From Paenibacillus selenitireducens (GTDB lineage Bacteria; Bacillota; Bacilli; Paenibacillales; Paenibacillaceae): 64,000 nucleotides of DNA. The translations under genes were made by a program, and so were the position numbers. The DNA lies in assembly GCF_002021565.1 (NCBI RefSeq), contig NZ_MSZX01000010.1, positions 186,027 through 250,026 of the forward strand, in the 5' to 3' direction. The notes beneath the pieces are model-generated. The model was not told the origin of the DNA and did no database searches. It saw nothing but the letters and a program-made list of their open reading frames with translations. Below, in pieces: positions 54,852 to 62,906 of the stretch (position 1 is its first letter; each line of letters starts with the position of its first letter).

Positions 54852-56168
54852 TTAGACCAAATCCTCTGCTTGATTTGACTTCATCCGCCTGTAATTCCAT
54901 AAGGAAAAAATCGCAATGAAAATGAACATAATGATCGACACAGCAGAAGCCATATTAAATTGACTTTGGTTTAGTGTCATTTTAAAAATCCATGAGATCA
55001 GAATATCGGTGCTTCCCGCGTAATAATAGTCAGGATTATTCGGTTGCCCATCCGTAAGTAAATAAATCAGATTAAAATTATTAAAGTTAAAAGCGAATTG
55101 CATAATAAAAATAGGTGCGGTAGCCAATAAGACAAGCGGAAGCGTAATCTTAAAAAAGTTTTGTAGTTTTGAGGCGCCGTCTACCTCTGCAGCTTCGTAA
55201 ATGTCACGCGGCATTGTCGTTAAGATCCCCGACATCAACGCCATGAGAAAAGGAGTTGAGAACCACAAATTCACAATAAGGATGGATACTTTCGCCATCG
55301 TCGGATCTGAGAGCCACGGCACCGGTGAGAAACCAAGCTTCGTCACCAAATCGTTAATGGGACCGAATGACCCGTTCAATAGCACCCTAAAAACCAAGAT
55401 CGATATGAATTGTGGAACCGCCCAAGGCAGGATAAAGATGGTCCGCCAAAATTTTTTAAATCGAATCTTCGGATGATTCACCATCATCGCTAATAAAAGA
55501 CCACTCAGAAAAACGGTGGTTGTCGAAACTGTAGCCCATATCAAATTCCAGACGGATATACCGAAGAAGGTAGATCTCCATGATTCTTGTGCAAATAGAT
55601 CATAGAACACGCGAAATCCGATCCAGTCCACTAATGCGCGATCCGGAATATGTCCAGGCGCAGAATAGTTGGTAAATGCAATCAACACATTAAATAGCAG
55701 GGGTATAACGGTAACAAACAGGACAAAAAAAGCTGCGGGTAATAACAAAAGGTAAGGCAATTTACGAAATTTCATAGTTTGAATGGAATCTTTAAATCGC
55801 GGAGCACATTTACCTTCGTCTCTGAGCGCTCCGTTTTTCCTGGCATCATAAATATTCATGAAATAAAAACCCAAGTACAAAAGAATGACTATGAATGTAA
55901 TCAGACCGTTGATTAATAGAAAAATAGAATGGTCACCCTGCACGACTTTCCCCTGAATAACCTTTGTAGGTACATCCCCTAACGTTATAAATCCTACAAT
56001 GCCTTTATAGGCAACAGGATAATAGTTCCAGAAGAACAATTGAGCTAGGATCATATATATTAGGCCCTTTAGATATTGCTTGTTATACAGTTGGCCTAAT
56101 CCGATAAAAACCGCTGAGAAAATCGTGGCTTTCGTCTGATGCTGACGAGAACTTTTGTTCAAATGCAT
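54852..56168 (-). CDS. maltodextrin-type ABC permease (MalF-like)
   Basis: A 438-residue membrane permease. Two extra N-terminal helices (residues about 15-45 and 85-108) precede the core, as in Gram-positive MalF/GanP. The periplasmic P2-like loop is short. The EAA loop is PRDIYEAAEVDGASKLQNFFKITLPLVL. AAGGCGG precedes the ATG. Confidence 0.93.
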   Translation of the reverse strand: MHLNKSSRQHQTKATIFSAVFIGLGQLYNKQYLKGLIYMILAQLFFWNYYPVAYKGIVGFITLGDVPTKVIQGKVVQGDHSIFLLINGLITFIVILLYLGFYFMNIYDARKNGALRDEGKCAPRFKDSIQTMKFRKLPYLLLLPAAFFVLFVTVIPLLFNVLIAFTNYSAPGHIPDRALVDWIGFRVFYDLFAQESWRSTFFGISVWNLIWATVSTTTVFLSGLLLAMMVNHPKIRFKKFWRTIFILPWAVPQFISILVFRVLLNGSFGPINDLVTKLGFSPVPWLSDPTMAKVSILIVNLWFSTPFLMALMSGILTTMPRDIYEAAEVDGASKLQNFFKITLPLVLLATAPIFIMQFAFNFNNFNLIYLLTDGQPNNPDYYYAGSTDILISWIFKMTLNQSQFNMASAVSIIMFIFIAIFSLWNYRRMKSNQAEDLV

Positions 56169-56204
56169 ACCTGAGACCGCCTTATTGAGATTTGGAGTAT
56201 CATC

Positions 56205-57497
56205 CTACTTTTTCGTATTTATGGCTGTTTTGATTTGATTTACGGCTTTGTTCAGAACGGTACCCGGGTCTTGATTGTCATTCCAAATGGATGAGAGCGC
56301 AGCACTTGCTGGAACCCAAACATTCCCCATTTCCGGGATAGACGGCATCGGAGTTGAATACTTCGCTTGCTCCAAGAAAGCCATGGTATTCGGGTCTTTC
56401 GTAAGGATCGGATCGTCCATCAAATCTTTCCTCGGCGGCAATTGCGTTGTCATTTCAAAACGTTTCGTTAAACTTTGTTTACTTGTCACATAACTAGCAA
56501 ACAATTTGGCAGCAACCGGATACTTCGTATACGAATTCACATATAATCCTCGAATGCCTGAAAAGCTTACTGGATGTTCGCCATTAGGCAATAGTGGTAG
56601 CGGAGCTACGCCATATTCCATGTTCGAATTCGCCAAACTTGAGATGAACCACGGTCCATTGATAATGGCAGCTGTTTTACCTTCTTGGAAAAATCCAGTG
56701 ATAATATTATCATTGATGTCGTTGATGTTGAGAGGCAGCACTTTGTTAAAGGATTGTAGGAATTTAGCTCCTTCAATCGACTTCTCATTATTCAGACCGA
56801 TATCATTGACATCTGTTCCATGATTGCCAAATACATATCCACCGTACCCACCAAGGAATGAATAAGATAAGTACAACTGACCTACATCCCACATAAACCC
56901 ATATTTTTTGTTTTTCGGATCGTTGTACGTTTCGGCGAACTTGATAATCTCCTCGTAAGTCTTCGGTGCTTGTTCCATCAACTTCTTATTGTAAAAAAGC
57001 GCATACGTGTCAATGGCTGTTGGAAACCCATACAGAACCCCGTCATAACTAACACCATCTATTGCAGAAGACAAAAAATCATTTTTTTCAGCATCGGTGA
57101 ACACATCATTTTGCAATACAAGTCCTGCCATCACAGCGTTCCCTAATTGATCATGTGGTGAAGAGAAGACATCAGCCCCAATTCCAGCGGGTCCATCCGT
57201 GGTAAGTTTCTTGACGGCATCTATCGCAGGCACAGGCTCTACCTTTACTTTTATGCCATATTCCTTTTCAAATCCTTGTGCGACCGCTTTCATAAAATCG
57301 AATTCAGGACCTTTTGATTCCCATACAAGTAATTCCGCCCCGACCTCTGGCTTCATCCCATCTTGTTGTGCGTTTCCTGCTGCTTCATTCCCTTGCGATT
57401 GCTGGCTTGCTGATTGACTTTCCGTTCCACATGCAGTGAGCAATGAAAAGCTGAACAACGTTAAAACAATGGTGGAAATCAACAAACGTTTGGACAC
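56205..57497 (-). CDS. maltodextrin-type sugar-binding lipoprotein (MalE-like)
   Basis: About 430 residues, extracellular and lipid-anchored. The signal peptide ends in lipobox LLTAC. Typical MalE text follows: LLVWESKGPEFDFMKAVAQGFEKEYGIKVKVEPV, GPAGIGADVFSSPHDQLGNA, and MPSIPEMGNVWVPASAALSSI at the C-terminus. GTG at 57497 (VSKRLLIST) follows GGGGGAG with good spacing; the 34 extra codons of the longer frame extend through the promoter and operator. No ATPase gene is in the cluster, so a shared MsmX-type ATPase is expected. Confidence 0.92.
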   Translation of the reverse strand: MSKRLLISTIVLTLFSFSLLTACGTESQSASQQSQGNEAAGNAQQDGMKPEVGAELLVWESKGPEFDFMKAVAQGFEKEYGIKVKVEPVPAIDAVKKLTTDGPAGIGADVFSSPHDQLGNAVMAGLVLQNDVFTDAEKNDFLSSAIDGVSYDGVLYGFPTAIDTYALFYNKKLMEQAPKTYEEIIKFAETYNDPKNKKYGFMWDVGQLYLSYSFLGGYGGYVFGNHGTDVNDIGLNNEKSIEGAKFLQSFNKVLPLNINDINDNIITGFFQEGKTAAIINGPWFISSLANSNMEYGVAPLPLLPNGEHPVSFSGIRGLYVNSYTKYPVAAKLFASYVTSKQSLTKRFEMTTQLPPRKDLMDDPILTKDPNTMAFLEQAKYSTPMPSIPEMGNVWVPASAALSSIWNDNQDPGTVLNKAVNQIKTAINTKK

Positions 57498-57517
57498 AGA
57501 TACTCCCCCTTTTCGAT

Positions 57518-57535
57518 CACTTAAACGTTTAAGTG
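57518..57535. promoter_or_regulatory. LacI operator of the maltodextrin importer operon
   Basis: CACTTAAACGTTTAAGTG, a perfect 18-bp palindrome located just downstream of the -10 element, between promoter and malE start. Confidence 0.9.
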
Positions 57536-57548
57536 GTATTTCACTGCT

Positions 57549-57578
57549 ATAGTAACTTCTAATCCCTACCAAAGTCAA
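57549..57578 (-). promoter_or_regulatory. promoter of the maltodextrin importer operon
   Basis: On the minus strand -35 TTGACT (57573-57578) and -10 TACTAT (57549-57554) are spaced 18 bp, followed at once by the LacI operator. Confidence 0.75.
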
Positions 57579-57594
57579 TGTTAAATTCTTACAA

Positions 57595-57633
57595 AACAAA
57601 AGACGGATGAACTTTGCTAACGTCCATCCGTCT
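57595..57633 (-). terminator. intrinsic terminator of the phosphoesterase gene
   Basis: AGACGGATG and CATCCGTCT form the stem, and on the minus strand TTTTGTTTTG follows. Confidence 0.8.
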
Positions 57634-57699
57634 ACTAATGTAACTTTTTTATAGAACCGTATCCGCCTTGGGATGCAATAGCATATTCATTATGCGATC

Positions 57700-58365
57700 T
57701 TACTCGTTTTCACTCACATCTCTTGGATCAACAGGAAACTGAACCATCTCAAGCACTTCACCTAGCGAGGTGACTCGAATGGCACTCAATGCGACTTTCC
57801 GGTAAGCTCCGGTATCAATATTCCATGAGTGAGATGCCTGATCATACTCAGGAGACCCAGACTTGCAAGGCGTGTGGCCGATAATTTGAAGTTTACCTAC
57901 ATTTCTCAACGGTGTTCGATTCCATAACACGCCTAACTCATTTCCTTCATCAAATGGGAATTCTACCTGATCTGCAATACCAGCATGGCTTATTAATACA
58001 TGCTCGTTCTCCCAAATAAGTGGAAGCTCATGAATCCATTCGGATACCTCCTGAAGCTCTATGTTAGCGGATCTAAGCTGATTCAGCGTTTCAAAGCCGC
58101 ATTGTGGTAGCCAATATTCGTTAGGACCATTCTCTATATGCTGAATAAACTCGTATTCATGGTTGCCCTTGAGAAATACAGCGTTTGTGCCATACCGTTG
58201 TCTCAGTTCCTTAGCCAATCGTAGTGTTCCCGGCGTATCGTTCCCACGGTCGATTAAATCCCCTAATTGGACGAGTCGCTCCTTATCAGGATTCCAATGT
58301 CGGTCAAGCAGCCCTTTAAACGTATGAAGACATCCATGTACATCGCCGACGACAAATAGATTCAT
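57700..58365 (-). CDS. calcineurin-like metallophosphoesterase (serine/threonine phosphatase type)
   Basis: A 221-residue cytosolic enzyme with the complete metal signature: GDVHG (residues 7-11), GDLIDRGN (near 36-43), GNHE (near 66-69), and SHAGI and GHTP further on. It resembles PrpA/PrpE-type and ApaH-like bacterial phosphatases that act on phosphoproteins or dinucleoside tetraphosphates. AAAGGAG precedes the ATG. Its upstream region is a near copy of the FNR-type promoter of the metallochaperone operon at 17.5 kb. Confidence 0.88.
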   Translation of the reverse strand: MNLFVVGDVHGCLHTFKGLLDRHWNPDKERLVQLGDLIDRGNDTPGTLRLAKELRQRYGTNAVFLKGNHEYEFIQHIENGPNEYWLPQCGFETLNQLRSANIELQEVSEWIHELPLIWENEHVLISHAGIADQVEFPFDEGNELGVLWNRTPLRNVGKLQIIGHTPCKSGSPEYDQASHSWNIDTGAYRKVALSAIRVTSLGEVLEMVQFPVDPRDVSENE

Positions 58366-58379
58366 AACTTTTATCTCCT

Positions 58380-58485
58380 TTATAGTTATTGAATAAATTT
58401 AACAGGAACTCTGAATCTTTTTCTACCTCTAGTCTATAGTTGAATACATTTTGTTGCCTGGATCCGCGTCAATTGATGAAATCTA
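58380..58485 (-). promoter_or_regulatory. duplicated copy of the 17.5-kb FNR-type promoter region
   Basis: About 67 bp around AACAAAATGTATTCAACTAT match the region at 17535-17600 with roughly nine differences. The -10 TATAGA is at 58433-58438, and the leader CAGAGTT(C/G)CTGTTAAATT(T/C)AT is also shared. The FNR box equivalent (58459-58472) has changed to TTGAC-n4-ATCCA on the minus strand, so both half-sites carry a substitution. Confidence 0.75.
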
Positions 58486-58539
58486 TGTTATGGTTGAAGC
58501 TACTATACACATGACATAAATAATAAGGATGAACCTGAA

Positions 58540-59493
58540 TTGAATAATATTAGCTCGATCCCTAACTATATATACACGTATGCATGCCGTGAGGAAGAAC
58601 AATCCTTATGCGAATTAGAGTTACGCTCTCTTTTTGGAATGCAACCCCCGGCTAATCTTTTTAAAAGTACAGTCTCCATTAATCCTAGCCGTAGCCCCTT
58701 TATTAAAGAGCGTATTGAATTGCTCTACGAGGGCGACAGCCTTGCCGATATATTAGAGCAAGTACAGCAGATCGACATGCTTGAATCCACATTCAAGGTC
58801 ATTTTTGTGAAAACAAATGATTTGGAAGGCTCAGAAAAAATAGAGTTTCCTGAACGCCGCGCCATTGAGCGGGAAATGGGACTGCATATTACCGGAGAAG
58901 CTGACGTCTATCACCCTGATCACGAATTTGGTCTCGTCACCCTCGGAGGTCGGTGGTTCTTTGGTCACTATGTTAAGAATAAAGCGGTTTGGCTTCACCA
59001 CATGCAAAAACCACGAAACTATTCGATTGCTTTGAGCACACGTGTAGCCAGAGCTGCTGCGAATATTGCCGTTCCCCATCCGTTAGGCGTTACAGCCATA
59101 GATCCCTGCTGCGGGATTGGAACCGTACTTGTAGAGGCGCTTTCCATGGGAATCAATATTGTTGGCGGAGATATCAATCCCTTTATTGTTCGTGGAGCCC
59201 GCGAGAACCTTGCTCATTTTGAACTCGAAGGGGAAATCACCTTAGGGGCCATATCCCAGATCACTTCACACTACGATGTTGCTATTATCGATATGCCCTA
59301 TAATCTATTCTCCACTACGACGCCAGAGGAACAGCTATCGATCCTTCAGCATACACGCCGTATTGCGACCAAAGCAATCATTATCACCATTGAAACGATT
59401 GACGAGATGATTGCTGAGGCTGGACTGACAATTACAGATCGCTGTGTAGCCAAGAAGGGAAACTTCACTAGACAAATTTTGGTTTGTGTGTGA
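58540..59493 (+). CDS. TRM11/THUMP-like RNA methyltransferase
   Basis: 317 residues. The C-terminal SAM-dependent methyltransferase domain has DPCCGIGTVLVEAL (motif I, near 188), GGDINPFIVRGARENL and the catalytic DMPYNLFS, a (D/N)-x-PY motif of N2-guanine or amino-group methyltransferases. The N-terminal part has only a remnant of the THUMP-like fold. A tRNA guanine N2 target is the family expectation. The start seems to be TTG at 58540 with AAGGAT upstream. Confidence 0.85.
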   Translation: MNNISSIPNYIYTYACREEEQSLCELELRSLFGMQPPANLFKSTVSINPSRSPFIKERIELLYEGDSLADILEQVQQIDMLESTFKVIFVKTNDLEGSEKIEFPERRAIEREMGLHITGEADVYHPDHEFGLVTLGGRWFFGHYVKNKAVWLHHMQKPRNYSIALSTRVARAAANIAVPHPLGVTAIDPCCGIGTVLVEALSMGINIVGGDINPFIVRGARENLAHFELEGEITLGAISQITSHYDVAIIDMPYNLFSTTTPEEQLSILQHTRRIATKAIIITIETIDEMIAEAGLTITDRCVAKKGNFTRQILVCV

Positions 59494-59512
59494 ATCTAGC
59501 GTAATGATACGA

Positions 59513-59566
59513 AAAGAGACTGGACCTAAAGGTAGATCATGATCTACCTTTAGGTCCAGTCTCTTT
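59513..59566. terminator. 54-bp perfect palindrome acting as bidirectional terminator
   Basis: Two 27-base arms, each AAAGAGACTGGACC..GGTAGATCA and its exact reverse complement, abut with no spacer. It lies between convergent genes and ends in TTT on both strands, so it fits a terminator. A zero-spacer 27-bp arm is unusually long for one. Confidence 0.85.
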
Positions 59567-59592
59567 CTCAAAATATACCCCTCTGAAGCTTA

Positions 59593-60510
59593 TTAGACCT
59601 TCGTATCCAATTGCTGGATAACTAAACCGATGAAATCATGAACAAACATCTCCTGTTGCTCCCTACTTCTCGTGCCCAGCAAAATGGAATTCATTGAAGA
59701 AATCCCCGGTACGTCCACTCTAGCAAGAACACCTTGCTTCAATAAAGGTTCGGCTACAAGGGAGGAAACAAAACTTACTCCATAACCAGCCATTACAGCA
59801 AGAATCGTCTCATGCAGCCCATTAAATTGCAATTCAATTTGGGGTGGATTGATCTGCTGTTCTCGGCATAACCGAAGTAATCTTTCTCTCGCTGCACTTC
59901 CCTCTTCTCTCATAATAAACGGTTCTGAGGCAATTTCTTTAAGTGTCACCTTGTGAAATGCATAATTATGCCCGGGTGCTACGACGAACAAATATTCATC
60001 CCTGTACAGCTCTGTACATTCAAACTCATCTGGATTTGCGAAGGGCACACCCATGTCGCTGTAGATCGCTACATCGACCTCAAAGTTGATTAATTTTTCA
60101 ATAGCTTCGTGCGAGTTGACCGTCGTAATCTGTACGTCAACGGCTGAATATTTTTGTTTAAATAAGGAGGCCCACTTCGGAATGAGTACACTTGTAGCTA
60201 GATAATTTCCGGCAATCCGTAATTTCCCTTCAGGATAGTTATGATGGTCTTCGATCAAATTCTGTACCTGCTCCTCGATTAAAAACATCTTCTCCAGCGG
60301 CTTAATCAGCTTGTTCCCTAAAGGAGTAAGAACCAGCCCCCTGCCCTGAATGTTGAATAATTTTATATTGTTCTCTTTTTCAAATTTGCGAATTTGTGCC
60401 GAAATAGCCGGTTGGCTGATATGTAATTTTTCTGAAGCTTTCGTTACACTGCCAGTTACCGCCACATAATAAAACAATCTCAGTGCATGAAGGTTCAACG
60501 GCATCTCCAC
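59593..60510 (-). CDS. LysR family transcriptional regulator
   Basis: 305 residues. The N-terminal winged helix-turn-helix (LHALRLFYYVAVTGSVTKASEKLHISQPAISAQIRKFE, residues 6-43) and the periplasmic-binding-like effector domain are intact. The start is GTG at 60510 or ATG at 60504; neither has an ideal ribosome site. It is divergent from the histidine phosphatase gene with a 97-bp A+T-rich gap, the usual layout for LysR control. A decayed paralogue lies at 47830-48055. Confidence 0.9.
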   Translation of the reverse strand: MEMPLNLHALRLFYYVAVTGSVTKASEKLHISQPAISAQIRKFEKENNIKLFNIQGRGLVLTPLGNKLIKPLEKMFLIEEQVQNLIEDHHNYPEGKLRIAGNYLATSVLIPKWASLFKQKYSAVDVQITTVNSHEAIEKLINFEVDVAIYSDMGVPFANPDEFECTELYRDEYLFVVAPGHNYAFHKVTLKEIASEPFIMREEGSAARERLLRLCREQQINPPQIELQFNGLHETILAVMAGYGVSFVSSLVAEPLLKQGVLARVDVPGISSMNSILLGTRSREQQEMFVHDFIGLVIQQLDTKV

Positions 60511-60607
60511 CTATATATAAAAGTTATACATATTCGATATTATATATTATTCGTTTATATGTCTACATATTATACTAGACTTACATTTCAATGAGGAGGA
60601 CTACAGC

Positions 60608-61225
60608 ATGGAAACTACGTTATATTTGACCCGGCATGGACAAACCGAATGGAACCTGGTGAAAAAGATGCAGGGACATATGGATTCCCCTCTTACACAA
60701 CTTGGGGTTCAACAAGCCCAATGGTTGGGCGAGCGTTTGACCACCGTTCCGTTAGATGCTATTTATTGCAGTTCCAGCCCCAGAGCGATAACTACGGCAG
60801 GTATTATATCAGGTCATCGGTTTTCGGAGATCGTGAAACTTGATTCACTAAAAGAAATCAACATGGGGCTATGGGAAGGCCAGCATATCGAACAGATTAT
60901 ACAGGATTCTCCTACTCCATTTTATCAATTTTTCAATGAACCTCATTTATACCAACCCACGGGTCAGGGGGAGAGCTATAGTGAATTAATGAAAAGGGCG
61001 CTTCCTGCGATCCAAGATATCCTGACGAATCATAAGGGCCAACAAGTGCTTATTGTAACGCACCGGATCACGTTAAAAGCGATTATGAGCTATTTTATGA
61101 ATAAACAGCTGCATGAAATCGGGAGCATGCCCGACATTCACCCAACTGCGCTATGCAAAGTTACTATTCATAATGATATTCTGAACGTTGATTTATATGG
61201 GGACACCGCTCATTACCAAGATTAA
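60608..61225 (+). CDS. histidine phosphatase (phosphoglycerate mutase-like) family protein
   Basis: 205 residues. Catalytic motif LTRHGQTEWN (phospho-accepting His near 10), then SSSPRAITTAG, an acid in KEINMGLWEGQ and VTHRITLKA with the second His. Relatives include PhoE/CobC-type phosphatases. ATGAGGAGG precedes the ATG. Its likely regulator is the divergent LysR gene. The substrate is not determinable. Confidence 0.9.
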   Translation: METTLYLTRHGQTEWNLVKKMQGHMDSPLTQLGVQQAQWLGERLTTVPLDAIYCSSSPRAITTAGIISGHRFSEIVKLDSLKEINMGLWEGQHIEQIIQDSPTPFYQFFNEPHLYQPTGQGESYSELMKRALPAIQDILTNHKGQQVLIVTHRITLKAIMSYFMNKQLHEIGSMPDIHPTALCKVTIHNDILNVDLYGDTAHYQD

Positions 61226-61265
61226 ATCTCCATCGCAAGTTCATGTTCCTTATCCCCTTTTCAAC

Positions 61266-61296
61266 GAAAAAAAGACACTAACGTGACGTTAGCGTC
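61266..61296 (-). terminator. intrinsic terminator of the osmoprotectant transporter operon
   Basis: On the minus strand GACGCTAACGT-C-ACGTTAGTGTC is followed by seven Ts. A second short hairpin (GGCTATCGAGA/TCTCGACAGCC) lies just before it and contains the CTGTCGAGAAA string shared with 24596. Confidence 0.8.
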
Positions 61297-61331
61297 AGGC
61301 TGTCGAGAAAGTCTCGATAGCCTTCTTTATG

Positions 61332-62906
61332 TCATATAAAACCTCTCGAGAGTAGATAATCTTTGGCTACCTCTTCGGGTTTTTCATGCAGCACATCGAC
61401 GCGATAGTTTAGCTCCCGCATGTCGTCATCGCCAATCTTGCCTTCGAGCTGTTCCAGCACCGGCCTGAGCTCGGGGTATCGTTCGAGGGTATCAGCGTAC
61501 AGCAGCGGGATGGCGTTGTAATTGGGGAAGTACTGTAGATCATCCTTCAGCACTACAAGCCCGTATTCCCGGATCAGGCCGTCAGTGGAGAACACATCGA
61601 TAACATCGCACTGGTCGTTCATCAGAGCGGTATATCGGGGGGTGCCGTCCAAGGGCCGCACACTCAGGAATTCCATACCGTAGCTGGCCATCATTCCGTT
61701 GATGCCGTCCGCGCGGTTCATAAACTCCAGTGTCGGCGAAATGCGCAAGTTTTGGCTCACCCTGGCGAGGTCGGACAGCGTTTTCAGATTGTACTGCTGG
61801 GCGGTTTCGGCGCGGACCGCGATTGCATAGGTGTTATTAAAGCCGACCGGTTCGAGCAGCGCCAAATCGTACTCCTCGGTCAGTTCTCTTTGGATCAAGC
61901 TAAATATCTCTTCTGTTGTGCGTTTTTCCTCACGCTTGAGGATATTCGTATACAGTGTGCCGGTGTACTCAATATACAGATCGAGTTGCCGGTTGGTCAG
62001 CGCGCTGAAAACAATTTGCGTGCCCCCAAGATCGAGCCGCCGGTCGACTTCGATATCGGTTTTCGCTTCGATTAATTCGGCGTAGATACTGGCTATAATG
62101 CTTTGCTCGGTAAAATCCTTCGCCCCGATCGAGATGTGTTTTTCGCTGGTTTTCACTGTAGAAAAGAGGCTGAAGCAGATAACGGCGATAAGCAAAACTG
62201 CAACCGCGATAAAGCCCGTGCGCTGCCTGCGGCGTATCTGCTTGATCAAATGTTTGTCCAGTGATTTAATGTCGTCCCGCAAAGCAATCGGCGAAACGGC
62301 CTTTTCAATCAGCGCTACAAAAAAGTCAATGCCTAGCGCCAGCAGGCAGGCAGGGATGGCCCCGGCCAGTATCTGCACGTTGTTGACGGTACGGATACCG
62401 GAGTAGACCAGATACCCGAGGCCGCCCGCGCCGATAAAGGCAGCGATCGTGACCAGCCCCACCGCCATTACAGCTGAGATGCGCACTCCCGCCATAATGA
62501 CTGGCAATGCCAGGGGCAGCTTGACCTTATAGAGTATCTGGAAGGGTGTCAGGCCCACGCCAGTGGCCGCTTCCTCAATATCGCTGCTAATGTTGCCCAG
62601 ACTCGCGGCGGTATTTTTGATAATTGGCAGCAGTGAATAGACAACCACCATAAATACAGCAGGCTTGAACCCGATGCCCAGGAAGGGAATCAAAAAACCA
62701 AGCAACGCTAAGCTCGGTATTGCCTGGATAATATTGGCCATCCCCAAAATCCTGGGGCCGACCCCCTTGACATAGCTGATAAAGATGCCCAGCGGAACTC
62801 CAATCAGGATCGCGATCAGCACCGCCAGAACGGTGATCTGGAGATGCTCAATAATTAGACGGATAATTTCGAGGTAATTGTATTTGACGTATTCCAGCAA
62901 GCTCAC
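61332..62906 (-). CDS. osmoprotectant ABC transporter permease fused to substrate-binding protein (OpuC/OpuF type)
   Basis: 524 residues. Residues 1-215 are a permease with about six helices and the segments GVPLGIFISYVKGVGP and EEAATGVGLTPFQILYKVKLPLALPVIMAGVR (EAA loop). After a linker helix (235-255), residues 262-524 form a glycine betaine/choline/carnitine-binding domain (ISIGAKDFTEQSIIASIYAELIEAKT, DLYIEYTGTLY). Fusion of the two is typical of OpuF/BusB-like systems in Gram-positives. The start overlaps the ATPase gene by 4 bp. Markedly G+C-rich compared with its neighbours. Confidence 0.92.
   Translation of the reverse strand: MSLLEYVKYNYLEIIRLIIEHLQITVLAVLIAILIGVPLGIFISYVKGVGPRILGMANIIQAIPSLALLGFLIPFLGIGFKPAVFMVVVYSLLPIIKNTAASLGNISSDIEEAATGVGLTPFQILYKVKLPLALPVIMAGVRISAVMAVGLVTIAAFIGAGGLGYLVYSGIRTVNNVQILAGAIPACLLALGIDFFVALIEKAVSPIALRDDIKSLDKHLIKQIRRRQRTGFIAVAVLLIAVICFSLFSTVKTSEKHISIGAKDFTEQSIIASIYAELIEAKTDIEVDRRLDLGGTQIVFSALTNRQLDLYIEYTGTLYTNILKREEKRTTEEIFSLIQRELTEEYDLALLEPVGFNNTYAIAVRAETAQQYNLKTLSDLARVSQNLRISPTLEFMNRADGINGMMASYGMEFLSVRPLDGTPRYTALMNDQCDVIDVFSTDGLIREYGLVVLKDDLQYFPNYNAIPLLYADTLERYPELRPVLEQLEGKIGDDDMRELNYRVDVLHEKPEEVAKDYLLSRGFI

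Noticed and set aside
57498-57599. Longer N-terminus of the MalE-like lipoprotein
   Set aside because: The extra codons cover the promoter and LacI operator and would put a foreign stretch before the signal peptide; GTG 57497 has a good ribosome site.
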